The notes under the pieces: generated by a model | Seen by the model: the letters and a program-made list of their open reading frames with translations, nothing else | The model's database searches: none | What the model was told of the DNA's origin: nothing | Made by a program: the position numbers and the translations under genes | Shown here: positions 9,473 to 18,723 of the stretch, in pieces | Position numbering within the stretch: the stretch's first letter is position 1 | Layout of the letters: every line of letters starts with the position of its first letter | Assembly: GCA_019746975.1 (NCBI GenBank) | Contig: JAIERK010000113.1 | Location: 1-64,000, forward strand | DNA length: 64,000 bases | Source of the DNA: Candidatus Obscuribacterales bacterium | GTDB taxonomy: Bacteria; Cyanobacteriota; Vampirovibrionia; Obscuribacterales; Obscuribacteraceae | Direction of reading: 5' to 3'

Positions 9473-10477
9473 GTGTCGTTCGACCTGAGATTCGCGCCGT
9501 ACGAACAGGCTGAGCTTGTCAGGCACGTGATGGTGGACGGTTCTGGCAATCACAACAGCACTGTCACGCTATCGCATTGGCCGGGCAATGCGACTCCGGC
9601 AAAGTACAAGGCTGATCTATCCGCTGAGATTGTGCTCAATTTTGTTGAGGATCCTTCTGCCGGTCAGCTCTTGGATGGAGCCGAAGTGGCTACGAACAAT
9701 CACTTCGACGAAGACGGTCTGGTTGCACTTTACTCGTTGTTAAACCCAAAAGATGCTCTCGAGTTAAGAGATTTTCTTGTCGAGGTTGCCCGTGCCGGCG
9801 ACTTTATTTGCACATCGGATCGAGATGCTGCTCGCGTTGCATGGGTGATTTCCGCCTGGACCGATCCCGATCGCTCACCCTTAAATAGAACTATATTCGG
9901 TGGCACTCATGCCGAGCTCAATGCTGTTCTCTATGAGGAATTGTTAGAACGACTTCCCGCGATAATTGAGAAGATCGGACACTTCGAGAAGTTTTGGAAG
10001 TCTGACGATGTCTTTCTTGACTTGACCGAGGATTTCATTGCACGAGGTGAGATCGAGCTGTTCGAATATCCCGAAGCGGATTTGGTCGTGGTGATTATTC
10101 CTGATGGTGGCATTCATGGACAGGGGCGTCCTCCTGAGCACGCTCATAGTTGGATCAGCAGTGTCTGTCACCCTATGGCTATTCATAATGCAAGTCAATG
10201 CAAGCGCGTTTTGGTCATGAAGGAGAGACGGTTCGAGTTCTACTACCGATATGAGACATGGGTTGAATTCGTATCGAGCAAAATCAAGCCGAGAGTCGAG
10301 CTTGCGGATCTGGCGAGACGCCTCAACGAGGCAGAACGTGGTGGTACTCGCTGGCGATTCAGCGGAGTCGACGATATTATCGGAAGGCTGAGTATGAGCG
10401 ACAAAACGGAGAGTCGACTATCCCCGAATCAATTTCTGAAGCTCCTTACTGAAGAGCTGCTTGCGGCGGATGGTTGA
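9473..10477 (+). CDS. Conserved protein of unknown function (DUF6687-like)
   Basis: The protein has 334 residues and begins with GTG, one base after the stop of the exported TPR gene. No signal peptide or membrane segment is present. The N-terminal section (VDGSGNHNSTVTLSHWPGN) resembles a family of uncharacterised proteins that open with a similar DG...LSHWPG motif; I recall it as DUF6687 and could not verify this. A central His-rich segment (GIHGQGRPPEHAHSW, about 218-232) could bind metal or form an active site. Function is unknown; coupling suggests it acts with the TPR protein. Confidence 0.75.
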   Translation: MSFDLRFAPYEQAELVRHVMVDGSGNHNSTVTLSHWPGNATPAKYKADLSAEIVLNFVEDPSAGQLLDGAEVATNNHFDEDGLVALYSLLNPKDALELRDFLVEVARAGDFICTSDRDAARVAWVISAWTDPDRSPLNRTIFGGTHAELNAVLYEELLERLPAIIEKIGHFEKFWKSDDVFLDLTEDFIARGEIELFEYPEADLVVVIIPDGGIHGQGRPPEHAHSWISSVCHPMAIHNASQCKRVLVMKERRFEFYYRYETWVEFVSSKIKPRVELADLARRLNEAERGGTRWRFSGVDDIIGRLSMSDKTESRLSPNQFLKLLTEELLAADG

Positions 10478-10736
10478 TCCACAAGACGAAGAGGGTGTTG
10501 CTGCTTCGCTAGTTCAGAGCATGCGCTCGCTTGATACGTGCGACTATACCTGCCCACTTGCAATGACGTCGCATCGAAAACAAGACATAAGGCATACTAA
10601 TCAAAACGGGTCGAAAACGGCTTGAAAATATAACAAAGGCCTTATTTATCCAAAGTGGGGCGATAAATGAAGGGATTGCAATTAGGATACGAAAATTGTA
10701 AAACCGACAGATCAACAACGGTGAAAGCGATCGATC

Positions 10737-11378
10737 TTGAAGGACAAGAATTCAAAAATTTGGACCTGGCTGTCCCGTCTGGTCGGACCCGAAAATGATT
10801 TCTACAGCATGCTGACAGAGCAGGCCTCGATAACGCTCGAAGGAATGGAAGCTCTGGAGAAGTGGATTGAAGAAGGCGCCGACGGTCGTTGCCAAACGGT
10901 GCGCGATCTCGAACACAAGGCCGATAAGCACAAACTGCGGCTCGAGCGCGCGTTAGTTGCCACTTTGATCACGCCGATCGATCGCGAGGATATATACGAT
11001 CTTTCGCACCGACTCGATGAAGTGATTAACTGTGCAAAACGGACCGTCAGAGAGATGGAGGCTTTGGAAGTGAGACCTGAAGGCACTGTGTTGCACAAGA
11101 TGGCAGGTACTCTGGTGGAAGGTTCTCGATCTTTGCTAATCTCGTTTACTAATCTGGCATCCGATTTGAGTGAGGCTGCCAATCAGGCGAGTCTGGCTCG
11201 TAAAGCGGACAACAAGCTGGAAAAAATTTACAGACGTGCTATGCAAGAGCTTTTCCAGTCCGACGATGTAAAAGACATCATGCGGAAAGGCGAGGTCTAT
11301 CGGACCATGATCATAGCTGGCCACCGCATCGACGTTGTTGGGGAAAAACTTTCGCATGTCATAGTGAAGATGCGATAA
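10737..11378 (+). CDS. DUF47 family (PhoU-like) phosphate transport accessory protein
   Basis: This 213-residue all-helical protein has the DUF47 layout: EHKADKHK near 60, the segment ITPIDREDIYDLSHRLDEVI near 80-100, and a C-terminal repeat ending EKLSHVIVK. DUF47 proteins resemble PhoU and are encoded next to Pit permeases, whose activity they are thought to modulate. The Pit gene follows 9 bases downstream. The start is a TTG at 10737 with a weak upstream signal; no better start is in frame. Confidence 0.9.
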   Translation: MKDKNSKIWTWLSRLVGPENDFYSMLTEQASITLEGMEALEKWIEEGADGRCQTVRDLEHKADKHKLRLERALVATLITPIDREDIYDLSHRLDEVINCAKRTVREMEALEVRPEGTVLHKMAGTLVEGSRSLLISFTNLASDLSEAANQASLARKADNKLEKIYRRAMQELFQSDDVKDIMRKGEVYRTMIIAGHRIDVVGEKLSHVIVKMR

Positions 11379-11387
11379 GGAGGGCAC

Positions 11388-12422
11388 TTGTCAGTCTACT
11401 TTGCAGTGGTACTGGTGGTGGCTCTTGGACTCGTGTTCACCTACACCAATGGGTTTCAAGACGGTAGTTCCGTAGCGGCGAGTACGATTGCGTCGCGCGC
11501 GCTTTCCAGGCACCAAGCGGTTTTTCTTGTCGCGCTGTTCGAATTGCTGGGCGCGATGTTGGGCGGCTCCTCCGTGGCTAATACCATTACTGGTATCACA
11601 TCCTGGCCTCGAGAGCCCAGTCTTTTGCCTGTTCTGGCCAGTGCACTCACTGCTGCTATTGCTTGGAATTTCGTTACCAAAGCTTTCGGAATTCCTTCCT
11701 CCTCCACGCATGCCCTCGTCGGCGGGGTGCTGGGAGCTCTTCTGGCGGCGAGTGGTGGCTGGCACTATGTCAAATGGGGCGAACTCAACCATCTCGTTAA
11801 TGCGACCGGTATATGCCGAATTGTATTGAGTCTATTGTGCTCACCAGTGGTTGGTTTTCTGGCCGGTTATGTAGGACTTATGGTTTCGGTCGCTGTGTTA
11901 CGACGAGCCACGGCGGAGCTCAATGTCACTCTGAAAAAAATGCAGTGGTTTGCAGTACCAGTGCTTGCGTTCGGGCACGGCGCCAATGACAGCCAAAAAA
12001 CGATGGGGATCATCATGCTGGCGCTCGCCTCGGCAGGCTACTGTCAGCCGGGAGAAATGCCATTGTGGGTACGTGGCATAACCGCTGTCGCTCTGGCACT
12101 AGGAGTGGTATCGCTTGTGCCGCGCATAATTCGCAGGGTGGGAAGTATCTATCGGTTGAGACCGTTACACGGGCTTGTTTCTGAGGCCGGCTCCGGCGTT
12201 ATTGTATTGATCGCATCAATTACAGGCGGGCCGCTGTCGGCCTCTCAGGTGATCGCGTCCACTGTAATCGGCGTCGGGACAGCAGAACGGAAAAAAGGGG
12301 TGCAATGGATTATCGCCAAGGATATGATCAGAGCCTGGTGCTTGACGATTCCAAGTGCCGGCGCTGTGGCCTGGATTGTTTATTACGTAATCTTTGACTG
12401 TCTAGGCTTGTCTGTTCGATGA
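11388..12422 (+). CDS. pit: Pit-type inorganic phosphate transporter
   Basis: This 344-residue membrane protein carries both family signatures in the expected inverted halves: TNGFQDGSSVAAS near 20-32 and GHGANDSQKTMGI near 195-207. About nine to ten hydrophobic helices are visible. Pit permeases take up metal-phosphate complexes driven by ion gradients. The TTG start at 11388 is supported by an AAGGAGG at 11377-11383 that overlaps the end of the DUF47 gene, so the two form a coupled unit. Lineages of this type are associated with polyphosphate accumulation, which fits but is not shown here. Confidence 0.92.
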   Translation: MSVYFAVVLVVALGLVFTYTNGFQDGSSVAASTIASRALSRHQAVFLVALFELLGAMLGGSSVANTITGITSWPREPSLLPVLASALTAAIAWNFVTKAFGIPSSSTHALVGGVLGALLAASGGWHYVKWGELNHLVNATGICRIVLSLLCSPVVGFLAGYVGLMVSVAVLRRATAELNVTLKKMQWFAVPVLAFGHGANDSQKTMGIIMLALASAGYCQPGEMPLWVRGITAVALALGVVSLVPRIIRRVGSIYRLRPLHGLVSEAGSGVIVLIASITGGPLSASQVIASTVIGVGTAERKKGVQWIIAKDMIRAWCLTIPSAGAVAWIVYYVIFDCLGLSVR

Positions 12423-12511
12423 AATTGTTGGCGAAAAGACGTGTTATGGTTTCACACCATGAAAAAAGGGCAATTAAACAGCGCCGGTATCTCTTGAGAT
12501 GTAGTGGACTC

Positions 12512-12540
12512 ACCATTTACTATAGCTCATTGAGTATAAT
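12512..12540 (+). promoter_or_regulatory. Possible promoter upstream of TPR gene
   Basis: A perfect TATAAT lies at 12535-12540, about 80 bases before the ATG at 12621. The -35 region at about 12512 is poor (ACCATT), so this is a weak call. Confidence 0.3.
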
Positions 12541-12620
12541 CGTCTAAGGACAAAAGCGCATTCGCTATTTAGTCGGTTGGCATTGCAGAATCGGCTCACT
12601 TCGCACACCTGGAGACAGAG

Positions 12621-13922
12621 ATGGATGACCAGGAATCAGCTTGGGAAGACACTATCGAGGATGCCGAGAAGGCGCTAGCCGAAGAGCGGTTTTCCAGTGC
12701 TCAAGAGGCGTTGTTCCGGGCGATGGAATTGGCGTATGAATTCGGCGAGGCCGACAATCGCTTTGTCTACACTTTGGACAAGCTCGCGGAGTGTCTGTGG
12801 TATCAGGGACAACTCGATGAAGCCGAGAATTACTGCAAGCAGCTTATCCGCATTCACGAGAGTGTGCTCGATGAAGATCCAATCAACATCTCGTCATTCT
12901 TCAATAATCTAGCGCTGTTAAAACACGCTGCTCGAAGCTTCAATGAAGCGGAAAAGTATTACAGGCGTGCGCTCAAAGGCAAGGAAAGGGGTTTGGGTGC
13001 GAATCATCCAGATGTTCTTAGAATCAAGAGCAATTACGCCGATATGCTCCGGGTGATGGGGCGTGATGAAGATGCGCAGGCGATGAGCACGAGCACGCGC
13101 GTCGTCACGGTGCGAGACTGGCAGTCGAGTACTGTGTCGCGGCACCTGAGAGCGGAGAAGGAGAATGCAAAAGCGCGAAAGGCAGAGCGTCAGCTCGAGC
13201 AAAAGCGTGTGGATGACTGGCGGGATCTCAATGAACGCAAAAATGTTATGTTGTCTGTTGATGAGGTGTTGTTGCTCTGGCAGAGTATCAAGCATAGCGC
13301 CGATCAAGCACGTAAAGATGACGATGAGGCTAACTGCGAGAAGCTATGGAATTTAGCGCTCAAGCTACTCGAGACTGTGGCGGACAACAGCGTTGAGTTG
13401 ACGTATACGCTCGATACTTTGGCTCAGATGGCGCATAGCAAGCAAGACTACGATGCTGCAATCACCTTCAATAAACGCTCATACGAGCTCAAGTTGAGTA
13501 TATTGGGGACGCGCAACGTACTGGTGGCACAGAGCGCGGATATGCTCGCTCGTTTGTATTACCTGGTAAGTGACTATGACGGCGCGGAGCCGTACGCCAA
13601 GGAGTGTCTCGATTTTTACGAGCGGGTCAACGAGACGGGCAGTGTTGAAGCTGGATGCGCCCTGCACAACCTGGCGACGCTGTATCATGTCCAACGGAAG
13701 TATGAGCAAGCAGAGCCGTTGTACAAGAGTGCTCTCGACATCAAGTCAAAGGCGCTTGGACCAGATCATCCAGATACTCTGCGGCTGTTGAGAAGCTACG
13801 GACATGTGCTCAGCTCTATGCATAAGCAGAGCAAGATTGATTCCATGAATGCCCAAATGATCACAGGTTCGTGGAAAGCAATAACTGTAGGGGATACAGA
13901 GTCGTTGCTGGTTAGCGACTAG
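12621..13922 (+). CDS. Cytoplasmic TPR protein, kinesin-light-chain-like repeats
   Basis: This 433-residue protein has no signal peptide. It contains two blocks of about 42-residue TPR units typical of the kinesin-light-chain/NB-ARC TPR type: near 70-160 (AEKYYRRALKGKERGLGANHPDV) and near 270-400 (AEPLYKSALDIKSKALGPDHPDTLRLL). A charged helical linker near 175-205 separates them. GGAG at 12608 precedes the ATG. This is a scaffold protein of unknown partner. Confidence 0.85.
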   Translation: MDDQESAWEDTIEDAEKALAEERFSSAQEALFRAMELAYEFGEADNRFVYTLDKLAECLWYQGQLDEAENYCKQLIRIHESVLDEDPINISSFFNNLALLKHAARSFNEAEKYYRRALKGKERGLGANHPDVLRIKSNYADMLRVMGRDEDAQAMSTSTRVVTVRDWQSSTVSRHLRAEKENAKARKAERQLEQKRVDDWRDLNERKNVMLSVDEVLLLWQSIKHSADQARKDDDEANCEKLWNLALKLLETVADNSVELTYTLDTLAQMAHSKQDYDAAITFNKRSYELKLSILGTRNVLVAQSADMLARLYYLVSDYDGAEPYAKECLDFYERVNETGSVEAGCALHNLATLYHVQRKYEQAEPLYKSALDIKSKALGPDHPDTLRLLRSYGHVLSSMHKQSKIDSMNAQMITGSWKAITVGDTESLLVSD

Positions 13923-14035
13923 GGTTCTAATTTTTAGAGGCAAACGGGCGACATCCCATCACCTCCCTCGCGATGGCGAGAACGTCATGCTACCAATCTG
14001 ATTGGAGCGGCGACGCCTTGCGGCTGTTTTTTCGA

Positions 14036-15406
14036 TCAGTGGATATCGGATAGGAGTTTGAAGTAGTGCACGAAAAGCTTGATTCCGGAGGATGCCTGTC
14101 CCCAGTCGAAATTTTCGTTGATAGCGTGATAGCCATGCTCAGGCAACGACAGGCCGAGGAACATTATTGGTGCGCCAAGCAACTCTTGCATCGTCACGAC
14201 GGCGCCTATGCTGCCTCCTTCTCTGACGAAAACCGCTTCTTTGTTGAACGCGAGTTGGAACGCTTTGCGAGCCGCATCGGGAAACTTACCTTCTCTCGGC
14301 CCGAGATATGGCTTGAGACCAGACTTGGCTTCCACGACTGCATCTGGCAGTTTCTCTTTGACAAAGGCTGTGAATAGCTTGATGATCTCTTCCGGCTCTT
14401 GATCGGGGACCAGTCGCATACTGATTTTCGCTTCTGCTTTGTGAGGTACGATCGTTTTAACGCCCGGTCCATTGTAACCGCCAGTAATACCATGAACTTC
14501 AAATGTCGGTTGGGTCCATACACGATTTACAGCATCACGAACGTCTTTCGTTCTCAAGCTGTGCAGGTCCCGAGCGGTTCGGAAATGCTCGATGTCAAAA
14601 CCGGATTTGACGTAACCTTCCAGCTCGTCTATATCGACTTCGCGAACCTTATCATAGAAGCCGGGAATTTTTACCTTCCCTGTTTTTCCATCGACGCATT
14701 CCGCGATGAAGCTTGCCATTTCCGTTATAGGATTTCTCGCGAGACCGCCTGTCTCGCCGGAGTGCACATCCTTAGCTCCGGTCGTCAATTGTACGAGAAA
14801 TGGTTGTAGCCCTCGCAGACCAAACGAGACCGCCGGCTGGTCTTTCGAAATCCAGATCGTGTCGGATACAACGACAGAATCGGTTTTGAGTTTGTCTTTA
14901 TTTGCTTTCAGAAAATCGTAAAAAGATGGACTTCCGATTTCCTCTTCCAACTCCCATACGAATTTTATGTTGACTGGGATCTTTTGATCGAATGCGTACT
15001 TGGCTGCGTAAAGAACAGACAATGCCGGACCTTTGTCATCAGTCGTGCCTCGACCGAGATACTTGTCGCCCTCGAGCTTCATTTCGAAGGGCGGCGATTT
15101 CCATTCGTTGATGTCCGCCGGCTGTACGTCGAGATGGTTGTAGACTAGGACCGTTGGGTAATCCGGACCGACTTTGAATTCGCCGATTACCACTGGTTGT
15201 CCTTTTGTTTCGATAATTTCGCTTGTCGCACCAAGGCTCTTGAGCAGGGCAGCTGCTAACTCGGCGGTGCGCCTAATGTCTTTATTGTGCTCAGGGTCCA
15301 TGCTCACGCTGGGCAAATCAACAAGCTCTTTGAGCTTCGCTTCATAAGTCGGTCTTATTGAGCTGATGTATTCAGTAAGTCGATCTTGTTGTACTTCTAC
15401 TGTCAT
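14036..15406 (-). CDS. M20 family metallopeptidase (dipeptidase/carboxypeptidase)
   Basis: This 456-residue enzyme has all M20 landmarks: VYNHLDVQP with His91 and Asp93, GRGTTDDKGP with the bridging Asp near 123-124, ELEEEIGSP with the catalytic Glu pair near 155-156, VVSDTIW with an Asp near 182, and a C-terminal His in PEHGYHAINE. The closest described group is the CNDP2/PepV-like dipeptidases, which hydrolyse dipeptides using two zinc or manganese ions. No export signal is present, so it is probably cytoplasmic. It is a single gene on the minus strand. Confidence 0.92.
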   Translation of the reverse strand: MTVEVQQDRLTEYISSIRPTYEAKLKELVDLPSVSMDPEHNKDIRRTAELAAALLKSLGATSEIIETKGQPVVIGEFKVGPDYPTVLVYNHLDVQPADINEWKSPPFEMKLEGDKYLGRGTTDDKGPALSVLYAAKYAFDQKIPVNIKFVWELEEEIGSPSFYDFLKANKDKLKTDSVVVSDTIWISKDQPAVSFGLRGLQPFLVQLTTGAKDVHSGETGGLARNPITEMASFIAECVDGKTGKVKIPGFYDKVREVDIDELEGYVKSGFDIEHFRTARDLHSLRTKDVRDAVNRVWTQPTFEVHGITGGYNGPGVKTIVPHKAEAKISMRLVPDQEPEEIIKLFTAFVKEKLPDAVVEAKSGLKPYLGPREGKFPDAARKAFQLAFNKEAVFVREGGSIGAVVTMQELLGAPIMFLGLSLPEHGYHAINENFDWGQASSGIKLFVHYFKLLSDIH

Positions 15407-15626
15407 GTTGATTGCTCTTCCCTAATTGAGGTTGATTTGCTGCGTGTTTAGTCCAGGCTCGCCTGAATAGCGGCCTCACCGCCTTTGTCGAAGTGACGGT
15501 TCAAGCAACGTGATTATATCCGACCTTATGAGAAGCCTTATTAAATGAAGAGGCTCTGAGTGTTTTCCGATGTCGAATAAAACCTCGGGAAAAAAGACGG
15601 ATTTTCGTCAAGTAGCTTCTCGTGGT

Positions 15627-17024
15627 TCAGACTGGAACATCGGCGTCTAGTACCGCGGCGGTCTTGCCGCGTTGTTCGTTGACTCGCAGTATCAGAAGCA
15701 TGCCTACGACGAAGAATATCACGCATGTGAGCAGGGCGAGCCTGTAGTCGTTGCCACTCACGTATAAGACTGCGCCAAAAGTGAAGGCACCAACAGCGGT
15801 GGCGAGTTTATGTGCTACGCCCCACAATCCGAGGAATTCTCCTGAGCGTCCAGGTGGCGAAAATTGTCCTACGAGCGCTCTGCCAGCCGATCCTGTGGCT
15901 CCCATCGCTATGCCTATCATATTGGCCGCGATCCACAAGTGCGCCTTCTCCTGCGCGAGGTAAGCGACGACAGTGGCCACGGTCCAGATCGCTAATGTGA
16001 ACAGCAGCGTTTTGATCGAACCTATCTTGTCCTGCACTACGCCGAACACGAAGGCACCCACCGCCGCTGTGATCGATACGACTAGTATCATGAGTATCGA
16101 GTCTTGCGCAGTGAACTTTAGCACGTTCTGTGCGTAGACCGATGCCAGGTGTATGACTGTCGTGGTGCCGCAGCTATAGACAAACAGCGTGAGCAGAAAA
16201 TTGAAAAGATCACGATAGTGTCGGGCATGACTTATTGTGTGGTTCAATCGCTGGAAGCCCACAGCGATGTAGTTGCCTCTGACCAGGGGATCTGGCTTTG
16301 CACGCTCTTTAAGCCACACGAAAGTAGGCACTGAAAACAGAGCAAACATAAAGGCGACTATGAACATCGTGTAAGGCACGTACTGAGTCTCCACCATTCC
16401 ATTTTGCCGCGCCCAATGGATGAACAGTCCTGAGAGTCCGAGCGCGATGAGGCTGCCGATGTAGCCGGCTGCCCATCCAATCGAAGATATTCGTCCCATA
16501 TGCTCTTGGGTGGTCAATTCCGGGAGGAATGAGGCAATCAGGTCCTCGCCGGTTCCGAAGAATGAGTTGGCCAGATAGAGGGCGAGCATGGCCCACAGGA
16601 TTCCGCCGGGCTGGATGAATCCGAGCGAAGCCGTGCAGATAATGCATAATGCTGTCGAAATCAAAAGCAGTCGCTTTTTCGAAGCAGTTGCATCGGCGAT
16701 CGTGCCGATAACTGGCGCGGTGACCACGATAGTCAAAGCCGATAGGCAAATGACCAGGGTCAGGAGCACAGTTCCCTCGTCGTGATTGGTGCAGATTGTT
16801 TTTACGAAGTATGCGTTGTATATCGCCGTGGCTACCACGGTGCCGTATGTTGCATTGGCGATATCATACGAAGCCCAGGCTAGAATTTCCCAACGGGAAG
16901 GCGGCGTGTAGCTCTCCTTCGCCTGCAGAACTGTACCGCTGTCGTCGAGTATGGAAGCGCTGATTATCTCGACTTCGTCTGTGTGGTTCTGAGAGGACGT
17001 AGAGGTATCTGGAGAACTGGTCAA
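15627..17024 (-). CDS. Major facilitator permease, UMF1/Atg22-like
   Basis: This 465-residue protein has about twelve hydrophobic helices after a 45-residue polar N-terminus. The segment LAWASYDIANATY near 48-60 matches the (W)ASYDWANSA motif opening UMF1-type permeases related to vacuolar Atg22, which export amino acids in yeast; the bacterial substrate is unknown. The start is TTG at 17024, preceded by AAAGGGAAG with about 7-base spacing. Confidence 0.85.
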   Translation of the reverse strand: MTSSPDTSTSSQNHTDEVEIISASILDDSGTVLQAKESYTPPSRWEILAWASYDIANATYGTVVATAIYNAYFVKTICTNHDEGTVLLTLVICLSALTIVVTAPVIGTIADATASKKRLLLISTALCIICTASLGFIQPGGILWAMLALYLANSFFGTGEDLIASFLPELTTQEHMGRISSIGWAAGYIGSLIALGLSGLFIHWARQNGMVETQYVPYTMFIVAFMFALFSVPTFVWLKERAKPDPLVRGNYIAVGFQRLNHTISHARHYRDLFNFLLTLFVYSCGTTTVIHLASVYAQNVLKFTAQDSILMILVVSITAAVGAFVFGVVQDKIGSIKTLLFTLAIWTVATVVAYLAQEKAHLWIAANMIGIAMGATGSAGRALVGQFSPPGRSGEFLGLWGVAHKLATAVGAFTFGAVLYVSGNDYRLALLTCVIFFVVGMLLILRVNEQRGKTAAVLDADVPV

Positions 17025-17430
17025 AATTACTTCCCTTTATTGACACACATGGGTTCTAAGTCCACCATTCTTACTTCTTTGTTCCTGGAAAAGCATGTCT
17101 CTAATCTAAATTTTAGAAGTTCTGACTGCGCATGTGCTTCTGCACAGAGCGGCGAGCAGAATACCGGTTGGCTTCTTGTACCTGTAATTCGGGGCTAGCA
17201 GCGGTATTTGGAGTTTGAACTAGCTTTGCGAAATCGGAACTCGAAGAACTGAGAGTGGTGCTGGACCCATTCAGACGCGTACCAGATCTTGGCGAAGATC
17301 GGGTGAAGTCGGATATGCGCCAGAAAAATGTCTCGCGCAACTTAAGTGTTAACTCCGAGCTGTTTCACTATCTCGATTCTCAGCTGGTAAGAGCAATGAT
17401 GCTTGCTCTTACCAGCTGTTACGTAATTCG
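17025..17430. other. 406-bp intergenic stretch
   Basis: It lies between the permease start and the end of the saccharopine-dehydrogenase-like gene. Apart from the strong hairpin at 17381-17418, no gene, repeat or clear promoter was seen. Confidence 0.5.
17381..17418 (-). terminator. Perfect 16-bp hairpin, terminator-like
   Basis: A 16-base stem (starting CAGCTGGTAAGAGCAA) pairs perfectly across a 6-base loop, 12 bases beyond the stop of the minus-strand gene at 17431-18603. There is no T-tract, so it may be a transcript-end stabiliser rather than an intrinsic terminator. Confidence 0.5.
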
Positions 17431-18603
17431 TCAGGCGCCGTCGTGTACCGGACTGCGTTCGACCATTGTCAACGAAATACCTCGGCTGGCCATTTCCGCG
17501 AGGAAAAGCTTCACTGGCACCGCGTTCTCCTGGCGAAGGACTCCTGCTTCGGAGATATCACCGCGGGCGATCATCTGGGCGATAATCGAGGCAGGGAAGG
17601 CTGTCATCTTAGCCATTGCCGAGAGTCCATTCGCCTGATCGCCATAGTCGATGCAGTCCCAAACATGCTGAATAGGTTTTCTATCCTTGACACCAGTGAC
17701 GGTGACTCGCACCAACACCATATCTGGTTGATCGTCGGACAGATGTTGCGACAAGAGGTGCCTGAGTACATCTCTCGGTACGACATCTTCACCGCTGTCC
17801 AGCTTGATCTTTTCAGAACTCATCATTCCCAGGTCCTTCAATACACTGATCTGGTCGCAGTGTCCCGGGTAACGGATCGTTTTGTAATCGAGGTGCTGAA
17901 CTTTGTCCTTGTAAGTCTCCGGCATCGTGGACACTCCACCGGAAGTGTTAAAGGCTTCGAGCTTCCCAATTGGCTTTGGAAACTCAATAGTTTCGACATC
18001 AGTCAGTGATGGGACGGTGTATTGCTTGCCATCACGGATGATGGCACAGTCCTCAACGTACTCGTTGATCAGCCCGTCGACCGAGAATGTCAGCGCATAG
18101 TTCATAAACAGGCCTTCCGGCTCTGTCGGAAGTCCCCCCACGCGCATTCGGATTTCATAGAGTTCGTCGAACGAAGCGGCGGCGCAATGTGCAAGGATCG
18201 AGATCATGCCAGGCGCGAGACCGAGGTTGGGAATAATCGTCACTCTTTGATCTTTCGCGACTTCATGAAGGAGAAATTGCTTCTTAACTGTGTCGTCATT
18301 GCCGCCCAAATCGCAAAAGTGAGACTTCGCCTGTAGAGCGATTTTGGCTAAATCATAATTCTTGTTGTAGGTCACACAGCTTATCGTTACGTCCGCGCTG
18401 TCCATGAGCTCAGCTAAGTAATCCGCATTGTCAACGTCGAGTTCAACTGGGACGATTTTTTCGTCAGCAAGTCGGGTGCTTATCAGTTCGACCCGCTTCA
18501 GGTCGCGGTCGGCGACTATGACCTTCTCAACACGTGGACTCCGAATCAAATCGAAAGCCACTGCATAGCCTACGCGTCCAGCGCCGAGTACCAGAAATTT
18601 CAC
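17431..18603 (-). CDS. Saccharopine dehydrogenase-like oxidoreductase
   Basis: This 390-residue protein has an N-terminal Rossmann fold (VLGAGRVGYAVAFDL, with an acidic residue ending the second strand in VADRD) and the family core CVTYNKNYDLAKIAL ... CDLGGNDDTV. Relatives are saccharopine reductase/dehydrogenase and lysine 6-dehydrogenase, which act on lysine-derived alpha-amino acids with NAD(P). The exact substrate cannot be fixed from sequence. The start is GTG at 18603 after a GGGGG run. It could belong to lysine metabolism. Confidence 0.85.
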   Translation of the reverse strand: MKFLVLGAGRVGYAVAFDLIRSPRVEKVIVADRDLKRVELISTRLADEKIVPVELDVDNADYLAELMDSADVTISCVTYNKNYDLAKIALQAKSHFCDLGGNDDTVKKQFLLHEVAKDQRVTIIPNLGLAPGMISILAHCAAASFDELYEIRMRVGGLPTEPEGLFMNYALTFSVDGLINEYVEDCAIIRDGKQYTVPSLTDVETIEFPKPIGKLEAFNTSGGVSTMPETYKDKVQHLDYKTIRYPGHCDQISVLKDLGMMSSEKIKLDSGEDVVPRDVLRHLLSQHLSDDQPDMVLVRVTVTGVKDRKPIQHVWDCIDYGDQANGLSAMAKMTAFPASIIAQMIARGDISEAGVLRQENAVPVKLFLAEMASRGISLTMVERSPVHDGA

Positions 18604-18723
18604 GTTTGTCCCCCAGATGATAGCTTTCTATTATGACCAGCTACGAATGTCCCGTCGATACAAGCAGCCGTTCTGTCTAATTTGACCAAAAACACCGGAA
18701 AAATGATAGCACCATGAGTGATG

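Noticed and set aside
13923-14035. Possible terminator with a T6 tract after the TPR gene
   Set aside because: The T-run at about 14023 is not preceded by a stem longer than 3-5 base pairs.
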